In this document: one piece after another, positions 16,559 through 24,929 of the stretch
Numbering within the stretch: the first letter of the stretch is position 1
How the letters are laid out: each line of letters begins with the position of its first letter
Assembly (NCBI RefSeq): GCF_001070855.1
Contig: NZ_JVLH01000006.1
Location: forward strand, 186,001 to 250,000
Source: Trueperella pyogenes
GTDB taxonomy: Bacteria > Actinomycetota > Actinomycetes > Actinomycetales > Actinomycetaceae
Direction of reading: 5' to 3'
Length of the DNA: 64,000 bases
Notes under the pieces: model-generated
Told to the model about the DNA's origin: nothing
The model's database searches: none
What the model saw: the letters and a program-made list of their open reading frames with translations, nothing else
Made by a program: the position numbers and the translations under genes

Positions 16559-19500
16559 CGTCTACTACGTCCTTCCTCCCTCGAAGAAGCCCACAAAGCA
16601 TCACCGCGGCAGCAAGTGCGCACGCAGCTTTCCACGCCAGAACCCAGTTCGAGCGGAAGTTCAGCACGAGCTCACCTTCGGATGGAACCGAAAATGCCGT
16701 TCCCCACTGATTCGTTGCTTCAGCTTGCTCCAAGTGCTGCCCATTGAGAGTTGCAACCCAATGCGAGTTCTGCCGTTCAGCAAGGCTAAGGACCCCCGGG
16801 CCCGACACGTGTGTTCGCGCACCGATAACACCGCTTGCGAGCTCTTCACACTGGGAGTCTGCAGATTCCGAAGCAAGGCACAAGCGCGCGGGCTTACGCC
16901 CATCTGGACGCACTCTCCATGCGCTCCCGGCCTCGGTTTCACCGATCTTCTCAATACCGGGTGCACGATCCAGTGTTTGTGTAATAGAAGACGCTGCAGG
17001 TCCCTGGGAGTGCACAATGATCGTATCGACGCCGTGAAGCGCTAGACGCTTGGAAGCAGAATCGTCAGGGAAAGACACTAAGGTCGCGATCGTCTCCCCC
17101 AATTCGACCCGCGCTGGATCGCTGGTGTTGTTCATCCTGTCATGAAGTGCCACCCACGAGGCCACAGTGGAATGTTCAGTCCATTGCGAACCTGCGCCGC
17201 GCCAGATTCGAGCATCGAGGTCACCATCGGCGCCGACGTTGAGCACAAGAACCCGAGCATCCCGCGAAGAATTCTGTGCGTAGCGAGAAACAAGAGGGAT
17301 CTGTTCGCTGGTCGAGCGCGCGCTCCACTGCGCTGAAGGGAGTACCTCAAGCCAGGGGTTAGCCGCCATAAAAAGAAGTGGGATCAGTCCAACACAGGCA
17401 ACGAGTTTCCATCCTGCGCGGACAATTTTTCCTTCATTTTCTGTACCTTTGACGCAAAGCAATGAAGCACAGATCAGGGCTAAAGCCTGAACGCTGAGCA
17501 GCGCTCCACCCCAAGCAAACAGCGGGCTATTGGCAGAATCAACTGGAACATAAGACAGGGCTAATGCTCCGATACCGCTCACAAGCGCAATGCCCACGAG
17601 CGCCGGAAGAGAAGCCGGGAAGGAAGAAGAGCCTCGGGAAGGAAGAAGAAAACGCCCGAGGCTCAGCAGAGTGACCAGCCAGAGGCAAAGGAGAAGGAGC
17701 ACGCAGATACCAAGCCACGCGGCAGAAGAAGCTGCGGGAATACCCCAAGCGCCCAAACCGAAGGGGGCACGCTCATAGGAAGCTACGGCCTCGGCGGGAG
17801 CAAGAAGTGCGGGCCAGGCACGCCAGGCAATTGCATCGACAAAGAAGGGCAGACACAGGAGCAGGGCGGGAAGAGTTGCTGTGGCGCGGTTGAGATCACG
17901 TGAAAAAAGCACAAGCGCGCATACCCCAAGCAGCGGGTAAGCGGCGGTAATAATCAGCCCAACGATTGCCGCGCAAGTCCAGCGGCGACCCACAATGACA
18001 TGTCGGTCACGTGGAAGAGAAAGAAGCAAAGCTACCCACAGGGGCATAAATACATGCACAGCAAGGGAAGCCAGTCTTCCGCTGGTCATTGCGAAAAGAG
18101 CACTGGGAAGAGAGGCCCACAGACACATCAGTGCCACTCGCAGTGAGCGCGATGATGTCAGGCGCATGCTGAGGACGTCCATATTCCACGCTGCCCACGC
18201 AGGGCTCAGGACCAGGAAGACGTAGAGCAGTACCGTTGGCGCGATGCCTAGAAGCGCAAGTGGAGCGCTTACAACGCTCAGCAGCTGGACAAGAGGGTCC
18301 ACCGCATGCGCGGAGCCATCGCCAGAAGGCAACCAGCCGGACCAAGCGTAGGTCCACAGATCAGCGAAGCGGTCGGGAAGGTTGAGCCAGGCTCCCCCAT
18401 TAATCGATCCCAGATCTAAGCGGTAGATCCACACAGAGAGCAAGAAGAGCGCAAGGGTCGTGACAACGCGAGGCGTCAGGTCGTTGCTGCGACGTTCAAG
18501 AAGCGAATCTTTCCACGAGGCCTGTTCCTCAATAACGTGAGCGCTGCGGTGCGTGCGGCGAATGCGAGAAGCATCAAAGCGCCCAGTGAGTAGCGGGCGT
18601 AGTGAGGAACGCGGCTGGCTGGCACAGCGGGCATGACGCGCCCGTGCAGCCACAATATGCGGGATATGAGCAAAGAGGCCAAGCCACGCAAAGAAACGAG
18701 CATAGGCTGCGCGAGGGCGAGCGCTGAGCAGCAAGGCAAGGCAGCTCAGGGGAATCCAGAGCAGGGAAGCCAGAGCCTGAACAATGAGTAGCAGTGGGTT
18801 TGCGATGAGCGTGGCGAAATAGAACTCGCTGGAACGCCGAGCTCGAAGCGCCGAGGCACGCCGCAGGTTTTGCGGTGAGGAGACCTGCAGGTGAGTGAGA
18901 TGGGCCTTTGGGGCCGCAACAACGCGGTGGCCTGCTCGGTGAAGCCTCCAGCAAAGCTCAAGTCCTTCGTTGTACGGACCGAGCGCTCGATCTAAACCAC
19001 CGACCTGATTGAAAGCGGAGGAAGCCACCAGAAGACCCGCACTACCACCGGCAAGAACGTCGGTGACACCGTCATACTGTCCCTGGTCGATTTCTCCATC
19101 CAGAACAAGCGGAACGCGCCTTCCTGAGGCTGTGGCGTGGATTCCCACTTCGGCAAGAGTCCCATCAGCGCGGAAAACCTTTGGAGTTACAGCTCCAATA
19201 GATGCCCCTGCCTCGCTAGCTGCAAGCTGCTCCTCCAGACAGGTATCTGCCGGAAGACAATCATCATGGAGGATCCACAGCCAATCGCTTGCGGTGATGA
19301 GCTGCGAGGCGGCGTGATCTTTGGAAGCTTTAGCAAGTGCGTCGCTGATGTTGCGCGCACGCCCAACGGAGATCAGCAGCGCATTATCGGGGAGGTCCTC
19401 AGCGACGACAACCTGTCCCGAGGTCAAGGGAGAAGTTCGGGGGGCACGCACATCGCAGACGATCAAGTGATCAACCACGCGGCTCTGCGCAGCTAGGGCA

Positions 19501-19589
19501 TCAAGAAGTGAACGCAGCTCGGGGCTCATTCCCCGAGCGACGACGATGGCTGCGACTGTCCCCCGCGAGAAGGGGATGCCCCGAGCCAT
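16548..19589 (-). CDS. Very long GT2 glycosyltransferase with polytopic C-terminus
   Basis: 1013-aa membrane protein. The N-terminal ~280 residues are a GT-A (family 2) domain with an acidic triad-like HDD at residues 108-110 (WILHDDCLPAD) and the acceptor-side motif NEGLELCWRLHRAGHRVVAAP. Around 12-14 hydrophobic segments follow between about 255 and 780, then an extracytoplasmic C-terminal domain with a closing helix (WVLAWKAACALAAAVMLCGLL). The architecture suggests a polyprenyl-linked sugar transferase that also has an outer-face domain. The start at 19589 overlaps the whiB stop (TAATG); a longer frame would overlap whiB by 54 nt. Donor and acceptor are not predictable from sequence. Confidence 0.85.
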   Translation of the reverse strand: MARGIPFSRGTVAAIVVARGMSPELRSLLDALAAQSRVVDHLIVCDVRAPRTSPLTSGQVVVAEDLPDNALLISVGRARNISDALAKASKDHAASQLITASDWLWILHDDCLPADTCLEEQLAASEAGASIGAVTPKVFRADGTLAEVGIHATASGRRVPLVLDGEIDQGQYDGVTDVLAGGSAGLLVASSAFNQVGGLDRALGPYNEGLELCWRLHRAGHRVVAAPKAHLTHLQVSSPQNLRRASALRARRSSEFYFATLIANPLLLIVQALASLLWIPLSCLALLLSARPRAAYARFFAWLGLFAHIPHIVAARARHARCASQPRSSLRPLLTGRFDASRIRRTHRSAHVIEEQASWKDSLLERRSNDLTPRVVTTLALFLLSVWIYRLDLGSINGGAWLNLPDRFADLWTYAWSGWLPSGDGSAHAVDPLVQLLSVVSAPLALLGIAPTVLLYVFLVLSPAWAAWNMDVLSMRLTSSRSLRVALMCLWASLPSALFAMTSGRLASLAVHVFMPLWVALLLSLPRDRHVIVGRRWTCAAIVGLIITAAYPLLGVCALVLFSRDLNRATATLPALLLCLPFFVDAIAWRAWPALLAPAEAVASYERAPFGLGAWGIPAASSAAWLGICVLLLLCLWLVTLLSLGRFLLPSRGSSSFPASLPALVGIALVSGIGALALSYVPVDSANSPLFAWGGALLSVQALALICASLLCVKGTENEGKIVRAGWKLVACVGLIPLLFMAANPWLEVLPSAQWSARSTSEQIPLVSRYAQNSSRDARVLVLNVGADGDLDARIWRGAGSQWTEHSTVASWVALHDRMNNTSDPARVELGETIATLVSFPDDSASKRLALHGVDTIIVHSQGPAASSITQTLDRAPGIEKIGETEAGSAWRVRPDGRKPARLCLASESADSQCEELASGVIGARTHVSGPGVLSLAERQNSHWVATLNGQHLEQAEATNQWGTAFSVPSEGELVLNFRSNWVLAWKAACALAAAVMLCGLLRGRKDVVDDGE

Positions 19590-19882
19590 TAGATGGCCGA
19601 GCGGCGCAGTCGACGACGTTCGCGCTCTGACAGGCCACCCCAAATTCCGAAGCGTTCATCATTCGCCAATGCGTATTCAAGGCATTGCTGGCGAACCTCG
19701 CAAGACTGGCACACGGCCTTTGCTTCGCGAGTCGAGCCTCCCTTTTCAGGGAAGAAGGCTTCGGGGTCGGTCTGAGCGCACAGTGCGTGCTGCTGCCAGG
19801 CTAGGGGACCGTCAGAGAAGGGAAGAGCTTCAACATCGGCGTCAGACCACTCAATAGGGCCGTCACCCAGAATGTTCCACAC
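19589..19882 (-). CDS. whiB: WhiB family iron-sulfur transcription factor
   Basis: 97-aa Wbl protein. Four cysteines that ligate a [4Fe-4S] cluster are at C35, C58, C61 and C67 (C-x22-C-x2-C-x5-C). The GIWGG turn and basic tail (RFGIWGGLSERERRRLRR) form the DNA/sigma-interacting end. The pattern and the neighbourhood (DUF3499, DUF5719, GT2) fit the WhiB2/WhmD branch, which is tied to septation, but subgroup assignment needs a tree. It starts with GTG preceded by AGAGGGG (8-nt spacing) and is co-transcribed with the GT2 gene. Confidence 0.93.
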   Translation of the reverse strand: MWNILGDGPIEWSDADVEALPFSDGPLAWQQHALCAQTDPEAFFPEKGGSTREAKAVCQSCEVRQQCLEYALANDERFGIWGGLSERERRRLRRSAI

Positions 19883-19932
19883 GATAGTATCCCCTCTGTG
19901 TGATGAGATGTAACAAAAAGGTCAATACGAGA

Positions 19933-19961
19933 ATTACACGCGTGTCGTTTCCACCTGTCAA
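19933..19961 (-). promoter_or_regulatory. Consensus promoter of whiB
   Basis: Minus strand: TTGACA (19961-19956), exact 17-nt spacer, TGTAAT (19938-19933). This is the best vegetative sigma-factor match noticed in the window. It predicts a leader of roughly 45 nt before the whiB GTG. Confidence 0.7.
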
Positions 19962-20144
19962 GCGGATTAAGGATAAAGGGAATGCGTGCTGAAGGCCTTC
20001 AAAACAGTGCACGAATTGACGCTTTATGCAAGTCCAAAAGCGCAGAAATCCGGGCTTTCCGCGGAATTTCAAGGAAACCTGAACATAAAGCTGGACACTT
20101 GCTGTGAATATTGGGCAAAAACAGCACATTTACACCCTTTCCGC

Positions 20145-20150
20145 TACCCT
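20145..20150 (+). promoter_or_regulatory. -10 element of leaderless TIGR03089-like gene
   Basis: TACCCT lies 6 nt before the ATG at 20157 and no ribosome-binding site is present. The gap between whiB and this gene (19883-20156) otherwise holds only the whiB promoter. Confidence 0.5.
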
Positions 20151-20156
20151 TTTTCT

Positions 20157-20891
20157 ATGCAAGCCATCTCACATTTTCTCTCGACAACCTCGCGGGCAAA
20201 TCATCCAATTTTGACCCACTATCACAGTTTTCGAGATGAGATTTCAGGCCCCGTCGCCTCTCGATGGGTTTCAAAAATGGCAAATTTACTTGCTTCTGAC
20301 CTCAGTAATGACCTGTTCGGAAATGCTGACACCCCCTCTAGCATTCTGATTGAGCTACCAGCGGGCTGGCAGGGGACATTTTGGCAGGTCAGCGCGGATT
20401 TGATGGGTTGGGAAACCCGAAATACGATTTTCTCCCAGTATTCATCCAGTAACACTTTCAGCTTCGATGTGCTCGTCAGTAACGAGCTTGCGACCCTCGA
20501 AGCAAGCACTGCAGCATGGCGCCTAGCCCATTCCACCGCTCCCCTGGCTATGCGTTGGAGAGGCTCTTTACCCTCTGGGATCCTTGACGCACTGTCCGAG
20601 CTCATGGCTCAAAGCGATCAATTCGAGTACGAGGCACTGGACAGCGCCCCTTCCATGAAGGATTACCTCGCGCAGATAAAGGTGGGCGAAGAGGACCTTC
20701 TGAAGGAGGCCTCGGCACAGGGACCACCCACGCGCTTGGGGCTCTACAGCGAAAGCTTCCCGACTGCTCCCCTACTCACGCGACTATGGATGGATGGACA
20801 CAGCGTTGTTGTTGTCGAGAAATCCCACTACACCCTCGAAAAGGCTCAGGAGATTTTCGTCAGCGAAAAGGTTCGTCTTGTCGTCGATTAG
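20157..20891 (+). CDS. TIGR03089 family protein
   Basis: 244-aa protein of the actinobacterial TIGR03089 family, whose members resemble the N-terminal part of AMP-binding (acyl-CoA synthetase-like) enzymes but are too short to contain a full adenylation domain. Seen here: HFLSTTSRANHPILTHYHSF at the start and SSILIELPAGWQGTFWQVSADLMGWETR in the middle. No phosphate-binding P-loop of the adenylate-forming superfamily is visible, so activity is doubtful. The start at 20157 is chosen from the leaderless -10; the open frame extends 57 codons upstream without support. Confidence 0.7.
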   Translation: MQAISHFLSTTSRANHPILTHYHSFRDEISGPVASRWVSKMANLLASDLSNDLFGNADTPSSILIELPAGWQGTFWQVSADLMGWETRNTIFSQYSSSNTFSFDVLVSNELATLEASTAAWRLAHSTAPLAMRWRGSLPSGILDALSELMAQSDQFEYEALDSAPSMKDYLAQIKVGEEDLLKEASAQGPPTRLGLYSESFPTAPLLTRLWMDGHSVVVVEKSHYTLEKAQEIFVSEKVRLVVD

Positions 20892-20913
20892 GAGCTGAAA
20901 GCGCCACACTCAA

Positions 20914-20930
20914 GGGCTGCTCAACAGCCC
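20914..20930. terminator. Short hairpin between convergent genes
   Basis: GGGCTG-CTCAA-CAGCCC between the TIGR03089-like gene and the convergent lipoprotein gene. The stem is only 6 bp and no T-run follows, so it is a weak terminator candidate. Confidence 0.35.
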
Positions 20931-20954
20931 GTTAGTGGTGCGGGTGAGATCTCA

Positions 20955-21635
20955 TCACTTCTTCAGGTGGAAGATCTCTGTTCCTGTTCGATTGATCTTT
21001 GCTCCATCGCCGGTTTCGATGTCCCAGCAAACCATTGCCTCGCTTGTGCTGGCACACACGTCATTGCCAGCATAAACGATTTCTCCATAGGCAAGGGTGC
21101 GCAAACGCTCGCCCTGGTTCGTGGGGAGCGGACCATCGCGACGAGCGGAAATATAGGGAATTTCTTGGTCTTTGGAGAGCCCTGCAAAAAGAATATTGTC
21201 TTTGGCAAGCGGTTGCGTTCCCGGGAAAAATTCCTGCTCACCGTAGGGCTTATCCTCACGATAGGAATCGACCATACATAGCTGCAAAAGATCGTTAGCA
21301 AACCAGCAGTGGATGTTTCCAGAGGGCGAATTCACCCAGATTCCTTTGGAATCTCCGGCATCCTCCAAGCGGCTTGCCCCCTGGGGAATTGAGCCGAGTG
21401 TTGGGGTCACTCCCCTATCTTCAGCATTCGCGGTGGCACTTTGCGTCGAGGTCGTGGGAGAAGAACTTTGGGAAGCCTCGCTTTGCGCACTCCCCTGCGT
21501 TCCATTCCCGCTTGCCGAGGCCGCCGGAGAGCTCTGTGCACCTGAATTCCCCGAGCCCGTCCTGCAGGAAGTCAGAGAAAAGCTGAGCAGACCGATGAGG
21601 GCGATGGTAGAAACTTTGATGGTGGGATTACGCAT
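20955..21635 (-). CDS. Putative secreted lipoprotein
   Basis: 226-aa lipoprotein: signal peptide MRNPTIKVSTIALIGLLSFS ends in a lipobox LTSC (Cys24), followed by a Ser/Ala/Gly/Thr-rich linker to about residue 80. A globular domain with four cysteines follows (SGNIHCWFAND, LQLCMVDSY, YAGNDVCASTSEAMVCWDI), which could form two disulphides. A ribosome-binding site TTGGAGG precedes the ATG. It is the last gene of the GT2-gtrA-lipoprotein series. The domain resembles small actinobacterial secreted proteins of unknown function; I do not recognise a specific family. Confidence 0.8.
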   Translation of the reverse strand: MRNPTIKVSTIALIGLLSFSLTSCRTGSGNSGAQSSPAASASGNGTQGSAQSEASQSSSPTTSTQSATANAEDRGVTPTLGSIPQGASRLEDAGDSKGIWVNSPSGNIHCWFANDLLQLCMVDSYREDKPYGEQEFFPGTQPLAKDNILFAGLSKDQEIPYISARRDGPLPTNQGERLRTLAYGEIVYAGNDVCASTSEAMVCWDIETGDGAKINRTGTEIFHLKK

Positions 21636-21683
21636 AATGGGACCTCCAACAGCGTTGTGTGGATGTGTTGGAAGGAAGTATAT

Positions 21684-22124
21684 CTACTTCTTGCGGGTAA
21701 AAATGAACCTATACCCCAAGTAGTTACACACCGCTCCGGTACCCATTGCAACGATCTTTGCGGCAGGTTTCAGCAAGGATAGCGAGACCCCGACACCGAG
21801 TGCGGGAAGACCATGGACAATCACCCAGATGATGGCAGATTGAAGGACCATACCCGTAAAAAGAGTCAGCCCCGCAAAAGAAAAGAACGAGGCCCAGGAA
21901 AAACCTTTTGCTTGGAAGACAAAGTGTTGGTTAATCCAATAGCTCACGCACACGGTGATAATCGTCGAGGTGATATTCGACGGGATCACCGGCAGATCAA
22001 AGCCCACCGAGAGCAGCGAGAAGAGCGTAAAGTCCAGAAGCGAGGTTCCAACACCCACCAAGAGGTAACGGTAGAAGGAACCCGCTTCAAGAAGACGCTT
22101 CCACGCCTTTTGAAAGACGTTCAT
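21684..22124 (-). CDS. GtrA-like membrane protein
   Basis: 146-aa GtrA-family protein with four transmembrane helices (RYLLVGVGTSLLDFTLFSLL as TM1; AGLTLFTGMVLQSAIIWVIV as TM3) and the closing signature AVCNYLGYRFIFTRKK. GtrA proteins are thought to translocate polyprenyl-phosphate-linked sugars across the membrane. It lies 18 nt downstream of a dolichol-phosphate-mannose-synthase-like GT2 gene, the usual pairing, which supports a lipid-linked sugar flippase role. Confidence 0.88.
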   Translation of the reverse strand: MNVFQKAWKRLLEAGSFYRYLLVGVGTSLLDFTLFSLLSVGFDLPVIPSNITSTIITVCVSYWINQHFVFQAKGFSWASFFSFAGLTLFTGMVLQSAIIWVIVHGLPALGVGVSLSLLKPAAKIVAMGTGAVCNYLGYRFIFTRKK

Positions 22125-22142
22125 AGATTGCGTTGTCGCTTA

Positions 22143-23066
22143 TCAGTTCGGGAGCACTGAAGAATAGCGCAGGTAGGCCAAGCGCATGGCTTCGCGACGA
22201 GTCTTCAAATTACCGGATTGGAGAAGCCCGACCACGAAGGACAAGACACCAACTATTACCAGAGAGGATGCCAGTACAGCGCTGGGGAGCTTCGGAACAT
22301 TGCCGGCCTGGATGAAATGCCAGATGACAGGAGCTCCGAAGCACAGGGCCAGAAGCATGAAGATTGCCGAGAAGATCCCGTAGAAAGCCATGGGACGCTC
22401 GTGCGCAACCAGACGGCCAATCAGTCCAAGGATTCGGAAACCATCGTGGAAGGTACGCAGCTTGGATTCTGAGCCTGCGGGGCGATCCTTGAAGCCGACG
22501 CCGTACTCGGCCTGAGGAACACGCAACGCCATGGAGTGGACTGTGAGTTCGGTTTCGATCTCGAACTCACGAGAAAGCGCCGGGAAGGACTTGACGAAAC
22601 GGCGAGAGAAAACACGGTAGCCGGAGAGCATATCAGTAACAGTGTCGCCAAAGAGGAAGCCAACCAAAGAGTTGAACATCTTATTGCCCTGGGCGTGACC
22701 CGGGCGGTAGGCGGAGTTATCCTTGTCGTCAACGCGGCAGCCCAGAACATGATCAAGGTTTTCACGCACTAACAGGTCGATCATTTCGGGTGCAGCAGCA
22801 GCATCGTAGGTGTCATCACCGTCGATCATCACGTAAACATCGGCATCGATGTCCGCGAAGGCACGACGTACAACATTACCTTTGCCCTTACGAGTCTCTT
22901 TGCGGACGATTGCGCCGGCTGCGGCTGCAACTTCAGCGGTGCGATCCGAAGAGTTGTTGTCGTACACGTAGACTTCAATTCCTGGAACTGCATTCTTCAG
23001 GTCCGTGACAACTGTGCCAACTGCGGCTTCTTCGTTATAACACGGGACGATTGCTGCGATACGCAC
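22143..23066 (-). CDS. GT2 polyprenyl-phosphate glycosyltransferase
   Basis: 307-aa DPM1/GtrB-like glycosyltransferase that probably makes a polyprenyl-phosphate sugar for GtrA. The GT-A domain opens with VRIAAIVPCYNEEAAVG, has NNSSDRT and the metal-binding MIDGDDTYD (DxDD). Two C-terminal transmembrane helices (AFYGIFSAIFMLLALCFGAPVIW and LASSLVIVGVLSFVVGLLQ) anchor it. The GTG at 23066 is preferred: AAGGA lies 7 nt upstream and the protein then begins at the family's normal N-terminus. A GTG 16 codons earlier (23114) is in frame. Upstream lies the 63-bp repeat, which appears to be its promoter region. Confidence 0.87.
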   Translation of the reverse strand: MRIAAIVPCYNEEAAVGTVVTDLKNAVPGIEVYVYDNNSSDRTAEVAAAAGAIVRKETRKGKGNVVRRAFADIDADVYVMIDGDDTYDAAAAPEMIDLLVRENLDHVLGCRVDDKDNSAYRPGHAQGNKMFNSLVGFLFGDTVTDMLSGYRVFSRRFVKSFPALSREFEIETELTVHSMALRVPQAEYGVGFKDRPAGSESKLRTFHDGFRILGLIGRLVAHERPMAFYGIFSAIFMLLALCFGAPVIWHFIQAGNVPKLPSAVLASSLVIVGVLSFVVGLLQSGNLKTRREAMRLAYLRYSSVLPN

Positions 23067-23118
23067 CTTGAATTCCTTTACTCCGACATCGAGGGCCACA
23101 GGCAGAGCCTGCACTCAT
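23035..23118 (-). other. Possible 27-codon leaderless leader ORF
   Basis: An ATG at 23118 stands 6 nt after TAGGCT, the same -10 and spacing as at 35105. It opens a 27-codon frame ending in TAA at 23035 that overlaps the GTG start of the GT2 gene out of frame. It may be a regulatory leader peptide or simply chance. It begins at the edge of repeat copy 1; repeat copy 2 lacks this ATG. Confidence 0.25.
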
Positions 23119-23180
23119 GCGTATAGCCTAGCGAAGATCACTGCAATTTAGCGAGATAGCGCCCCCGGCAAGTCTGTTTT
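23118..23180. repeat. 63-bp direct repeat, copy 1
   Basis: Matches 24928-24990 at 61 of 63 positions in the same orientation; the two differences lie in the segment gcccc/actcc. Read on the minus strand it contains TAGGCT close to its end and leads into the GT2 gene, so it looks like that gene's promoter region. Together the copies flank the amidase-regulator-holin module. Confidence 0.93.
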
Positions 23181-23315
23181 ACATGAAAGCACACACAATG
23201 AGTTGCATCTCTTGACATGGCGAATAAAAGTCGGATGTTTCTTGGTTCTCTCTTTCCTAATCTTTCTGATGTCGGCCGATAAAGAAAAACCCGATACATC
23301 TGAAAGGAGGAATAC

Positions 23316-23951
23316 ATGCCTTCAATTTCAAAGTTGATTGAACGAATGCGCTACTGGTGTGAAGAAGTGAGTCTTGGATACAGTCAGGGGCCGAAACGGT
23401 GGAATATCTACCCCGGCGGAGAAACTGACTGTTCAGCATTGGTCATCCATTGCTTACAAGAAGCTGGTTTCGACACCGGGAGCGCAGAGAGCACAAAAAA
23501 TCTCAGCGACCAGTTAGTTCCCCGAGGCTGGCGACGAATGCCTGCAAATGGCCATCCAGAAGCAGGTGATCTCTTGCTCAATGACGGACTTCATGTCGCT
23601 GTCTACCTTGGCGGCGGAAAGCTCGCCGAGGCTTCACTCAACGAATTCGGAAAAACCACCGGTGGTAACCCCGGTGATCAGACTGGACATGAAACCCATG
23701 TCACTACCTACTACAACCGACCGTGGAAATGCTATCTGCGCTACACCGACTATTTGGAAGGATTTGACAACATGACTGCAGATGAAGTGAGGGCCATTAT
23801 GTGTGGTGGCGGAATCTTGGTCCGAGACCGCTCTGGACAGGACACCGGTATTCACACTGATTTGAGCAATGAAGCAGCTTGGAATCGAACGAATTTCGAG
23901 CGTATTTACGAACGCTTGGATCAAATTGAGGAACTTCTCAGTAAGAAGTAA
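23316..23951 (+). CDS. Phage-type peptidoglycan amidase (endolysin, Amidase_5-like)
   Basis: 211-aa NlpC/P60-like amidase resembling the bacteriophage peptidoglycan hydrolase family (Amidase_5, Dp-1 Pal type). Catalytic Cys39 sits in TDCSALVIHCLQ and His93 in NDGLHVAVYLGGGKL. The typical phage-lysin stretch GGNPGDQTGHETHVTTYYN plus PWKCYLRY closes the domain near residue 150. A C-terminal ~60 residues with a short coiled coil (IYERLDQIEELLSKK) may target or oligomerise it. There is no signal peptide, so export would need the holin encoded two genes downstream. A strong ribosome-binding site AAAGGAGG precedes the ATG. Base composition is lower in GC than the flanking glycosyltransferase genes. 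Confidence 0.85.
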   Translation: MPSISKLIERMRYWCEEVSLGYSQGPKRWNIYPGGETDCSALVIHCLQEAGFDTGSAESTKNLSDQLVPRGWRRMPANGHPEAGDLLLNDGLHVAVYLGGGKLAEASLNEFGKTTGGNPGDQTGHETHVTTYYNRPWKCYLRYTDYLEGFDNMTADEVRAIMCGGGILVRDRSGQDTGIHTDLSNEAAWNRTNFERIYERLDQIEELLSKK

Positions 23952-24074
23952 CGCCTGAAACACTCAGGCTTCAGCTTGTGGCATTCCATTTCCCAGAATG
24001 CGAATGCCACAAGCTGTCTCCCTCAGATGATTTCCTCGGTAATATCCCATCACTCAAAGGAGCACATTGCCGCT

Positions 24075-24458
24075 ATGGAAGCGACAATCAAAGATGTTCT
24101 CGAGCAATACGAATTCGCAAAGAAGGTGCTTGCCGCACCAACGTGCGATCTTGACGAGATCCGTTCTTTTCTCAGTCACATCAACAATGCCGAAATTCTC
24201 AATACCAGAAGACACCAACTAAAGATTGCAAGCTTTTACAACGAATGGGTAACACCTGCCTGGCAGAGCCTAAGCCCCTCAGATCGTGCGGTTCTCACCA
24301 TTCTCTACGTGAAACAACACGTATCACGTAGCGCTGCAATGGAAGACGTCTGTGACTATCTCTGTGTTGAGAGAAGCAGTGCTTACCGCTACCGAGAACA
24401 AGCCTGTCACCGTTTTCTTTCATATCTCAAGGTGAATTACCATGAACAAGCTGGTTGA
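24075..24458 (+). CDS. Small HTH (sigma-70 region 4-like) phage-type regulator
   Basis: 127-aa protein, helical throughout. The C-terminal half (SPSDRAVLTILYVKQHVSRS, then VCDYLCVERSSAYRYREQACHRFLSYL) has the organisation of a sigma-70 region 4 HTH, as in ArpU/DUF1492-type phage late-gene regulators. The N-terminal half has no recognised domain. The start is uncertain: the ATG at 24075 is 12 nt from AAAGGAG, and the open frame reaches back to 23976. Its 3' end overlaps the holin start by 17 nt. A hand count of 24181-24240 gives 22 G or C in 60, very low for this window. Confidence 0.65.
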   Translation: MEATIKDVLEQYEFAKKVLAAPTCDLDEIRSFLSHINNAEILNTRRHQLKIASFYNEWVTPAWQSLSPSDRAVLTILYVKQHVSRSAAMEDVCDYLCVERSSAYRYREQACHRFLSYLKVNYHEQAG

Positions 24459-24813
24459 AGCCCTTGAATTCACAGTCGATCAAGGGACAAGCCTCACGAT
24501 TGTATTTATCGCACTTATGGTCACTGACTACATTACTGGAACTATGGCGGCCTGGAGCCAACATTCCTTGAGCTCAAAAAGCGGCCGTATTGGCATCTTC
24601 AAAAAGATCACCATCTGCCTGATCATCGCGCTCATGAAACTGATTGATTGGTTGATCGCAGGAAACAGTGGCTTACTGTTTACCAGCGTGGTTCTGTTCT
24701 ACTGCACCAATGAGGCAATCAGTATCCTAGAAAACTGCCAGTGCCTAAAAGTTGCTCTTCCCGATCATTGGCTCGAGACTCTTCGCTCGTTGTTTTCCTC
24801 TCATCAGAGCTAG
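24442..24813 (+). CDS. Phage holin family protein
   Basis: 123-aa holin of the phage_holin_4 (toxin-secretion/lysis) type. Hydrophobic segments lie at about residues 18-35 (LTIVFIALMVTDYITGTMAA), 55-70 and 78-92. The family hallmarks are DYITG, SSKSGRIGIFKK and NEAISILEN. Holins make membrane lesions that release a cytoplasmic endolysin. It overlaps the regulator gene and is followed by a strong terminator. No capsid, tail, portal or integrase gene is nearby, so the module stands alone. Confidence 0.88.
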   Translation: MNKLVEALEFTVDQGTSLTIVFIALMVTDYITGTMAAWSQHSLSSKSGRIGIFKKITICLIIALMKLIDWLIAGNSGLLFTSVVLFYCTNEAISILENCQCLKVALPDHWLETLRSLFSSHQS

Positions 24814-24827
24814 ACAAAATAGATAGG

Positions 24828-24860
24828 CTGTCGGGGATGCGACTCACGCATCCCCGACAG
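24828..24860. terminator. Intrinsic terminator after the lysis module
   Basis: A perfect 13-bp stem (24828-24840 with 24848-24860) with a 7-nt loop, followed by TTCGTTT on the plus strand. It would stop transcripts from the holin gene and also those entering from the right through the glfT2 relic. Confidence 0.85.
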
Positions 24861-24881
24861 TTCGTTTAACGCGATTCTAGA

Positions 24882-24929
24882 TCACGCGATACCGAAGGTC
24901 TTCTCCCAAGATTGGACAGAAACCAATTG
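24882..24929 (-). pseudogene. Relic of a glfT2 3' end
   Basis: On the minus strand this reads QLVSVQSWEKTFGIA-stop. The intact glfT2 gene ends LVSVQAWEKTFGL-stop, so 11 of 12 residues match; over 36 nt the DNA matches at 30 positions. Upstream of these codons the sequence changes abruptly into the 63-bp repeat. This is therefore the truncated tail of a diverged glfT2 allele and marks a recombination junction. Confidence 0.8.
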
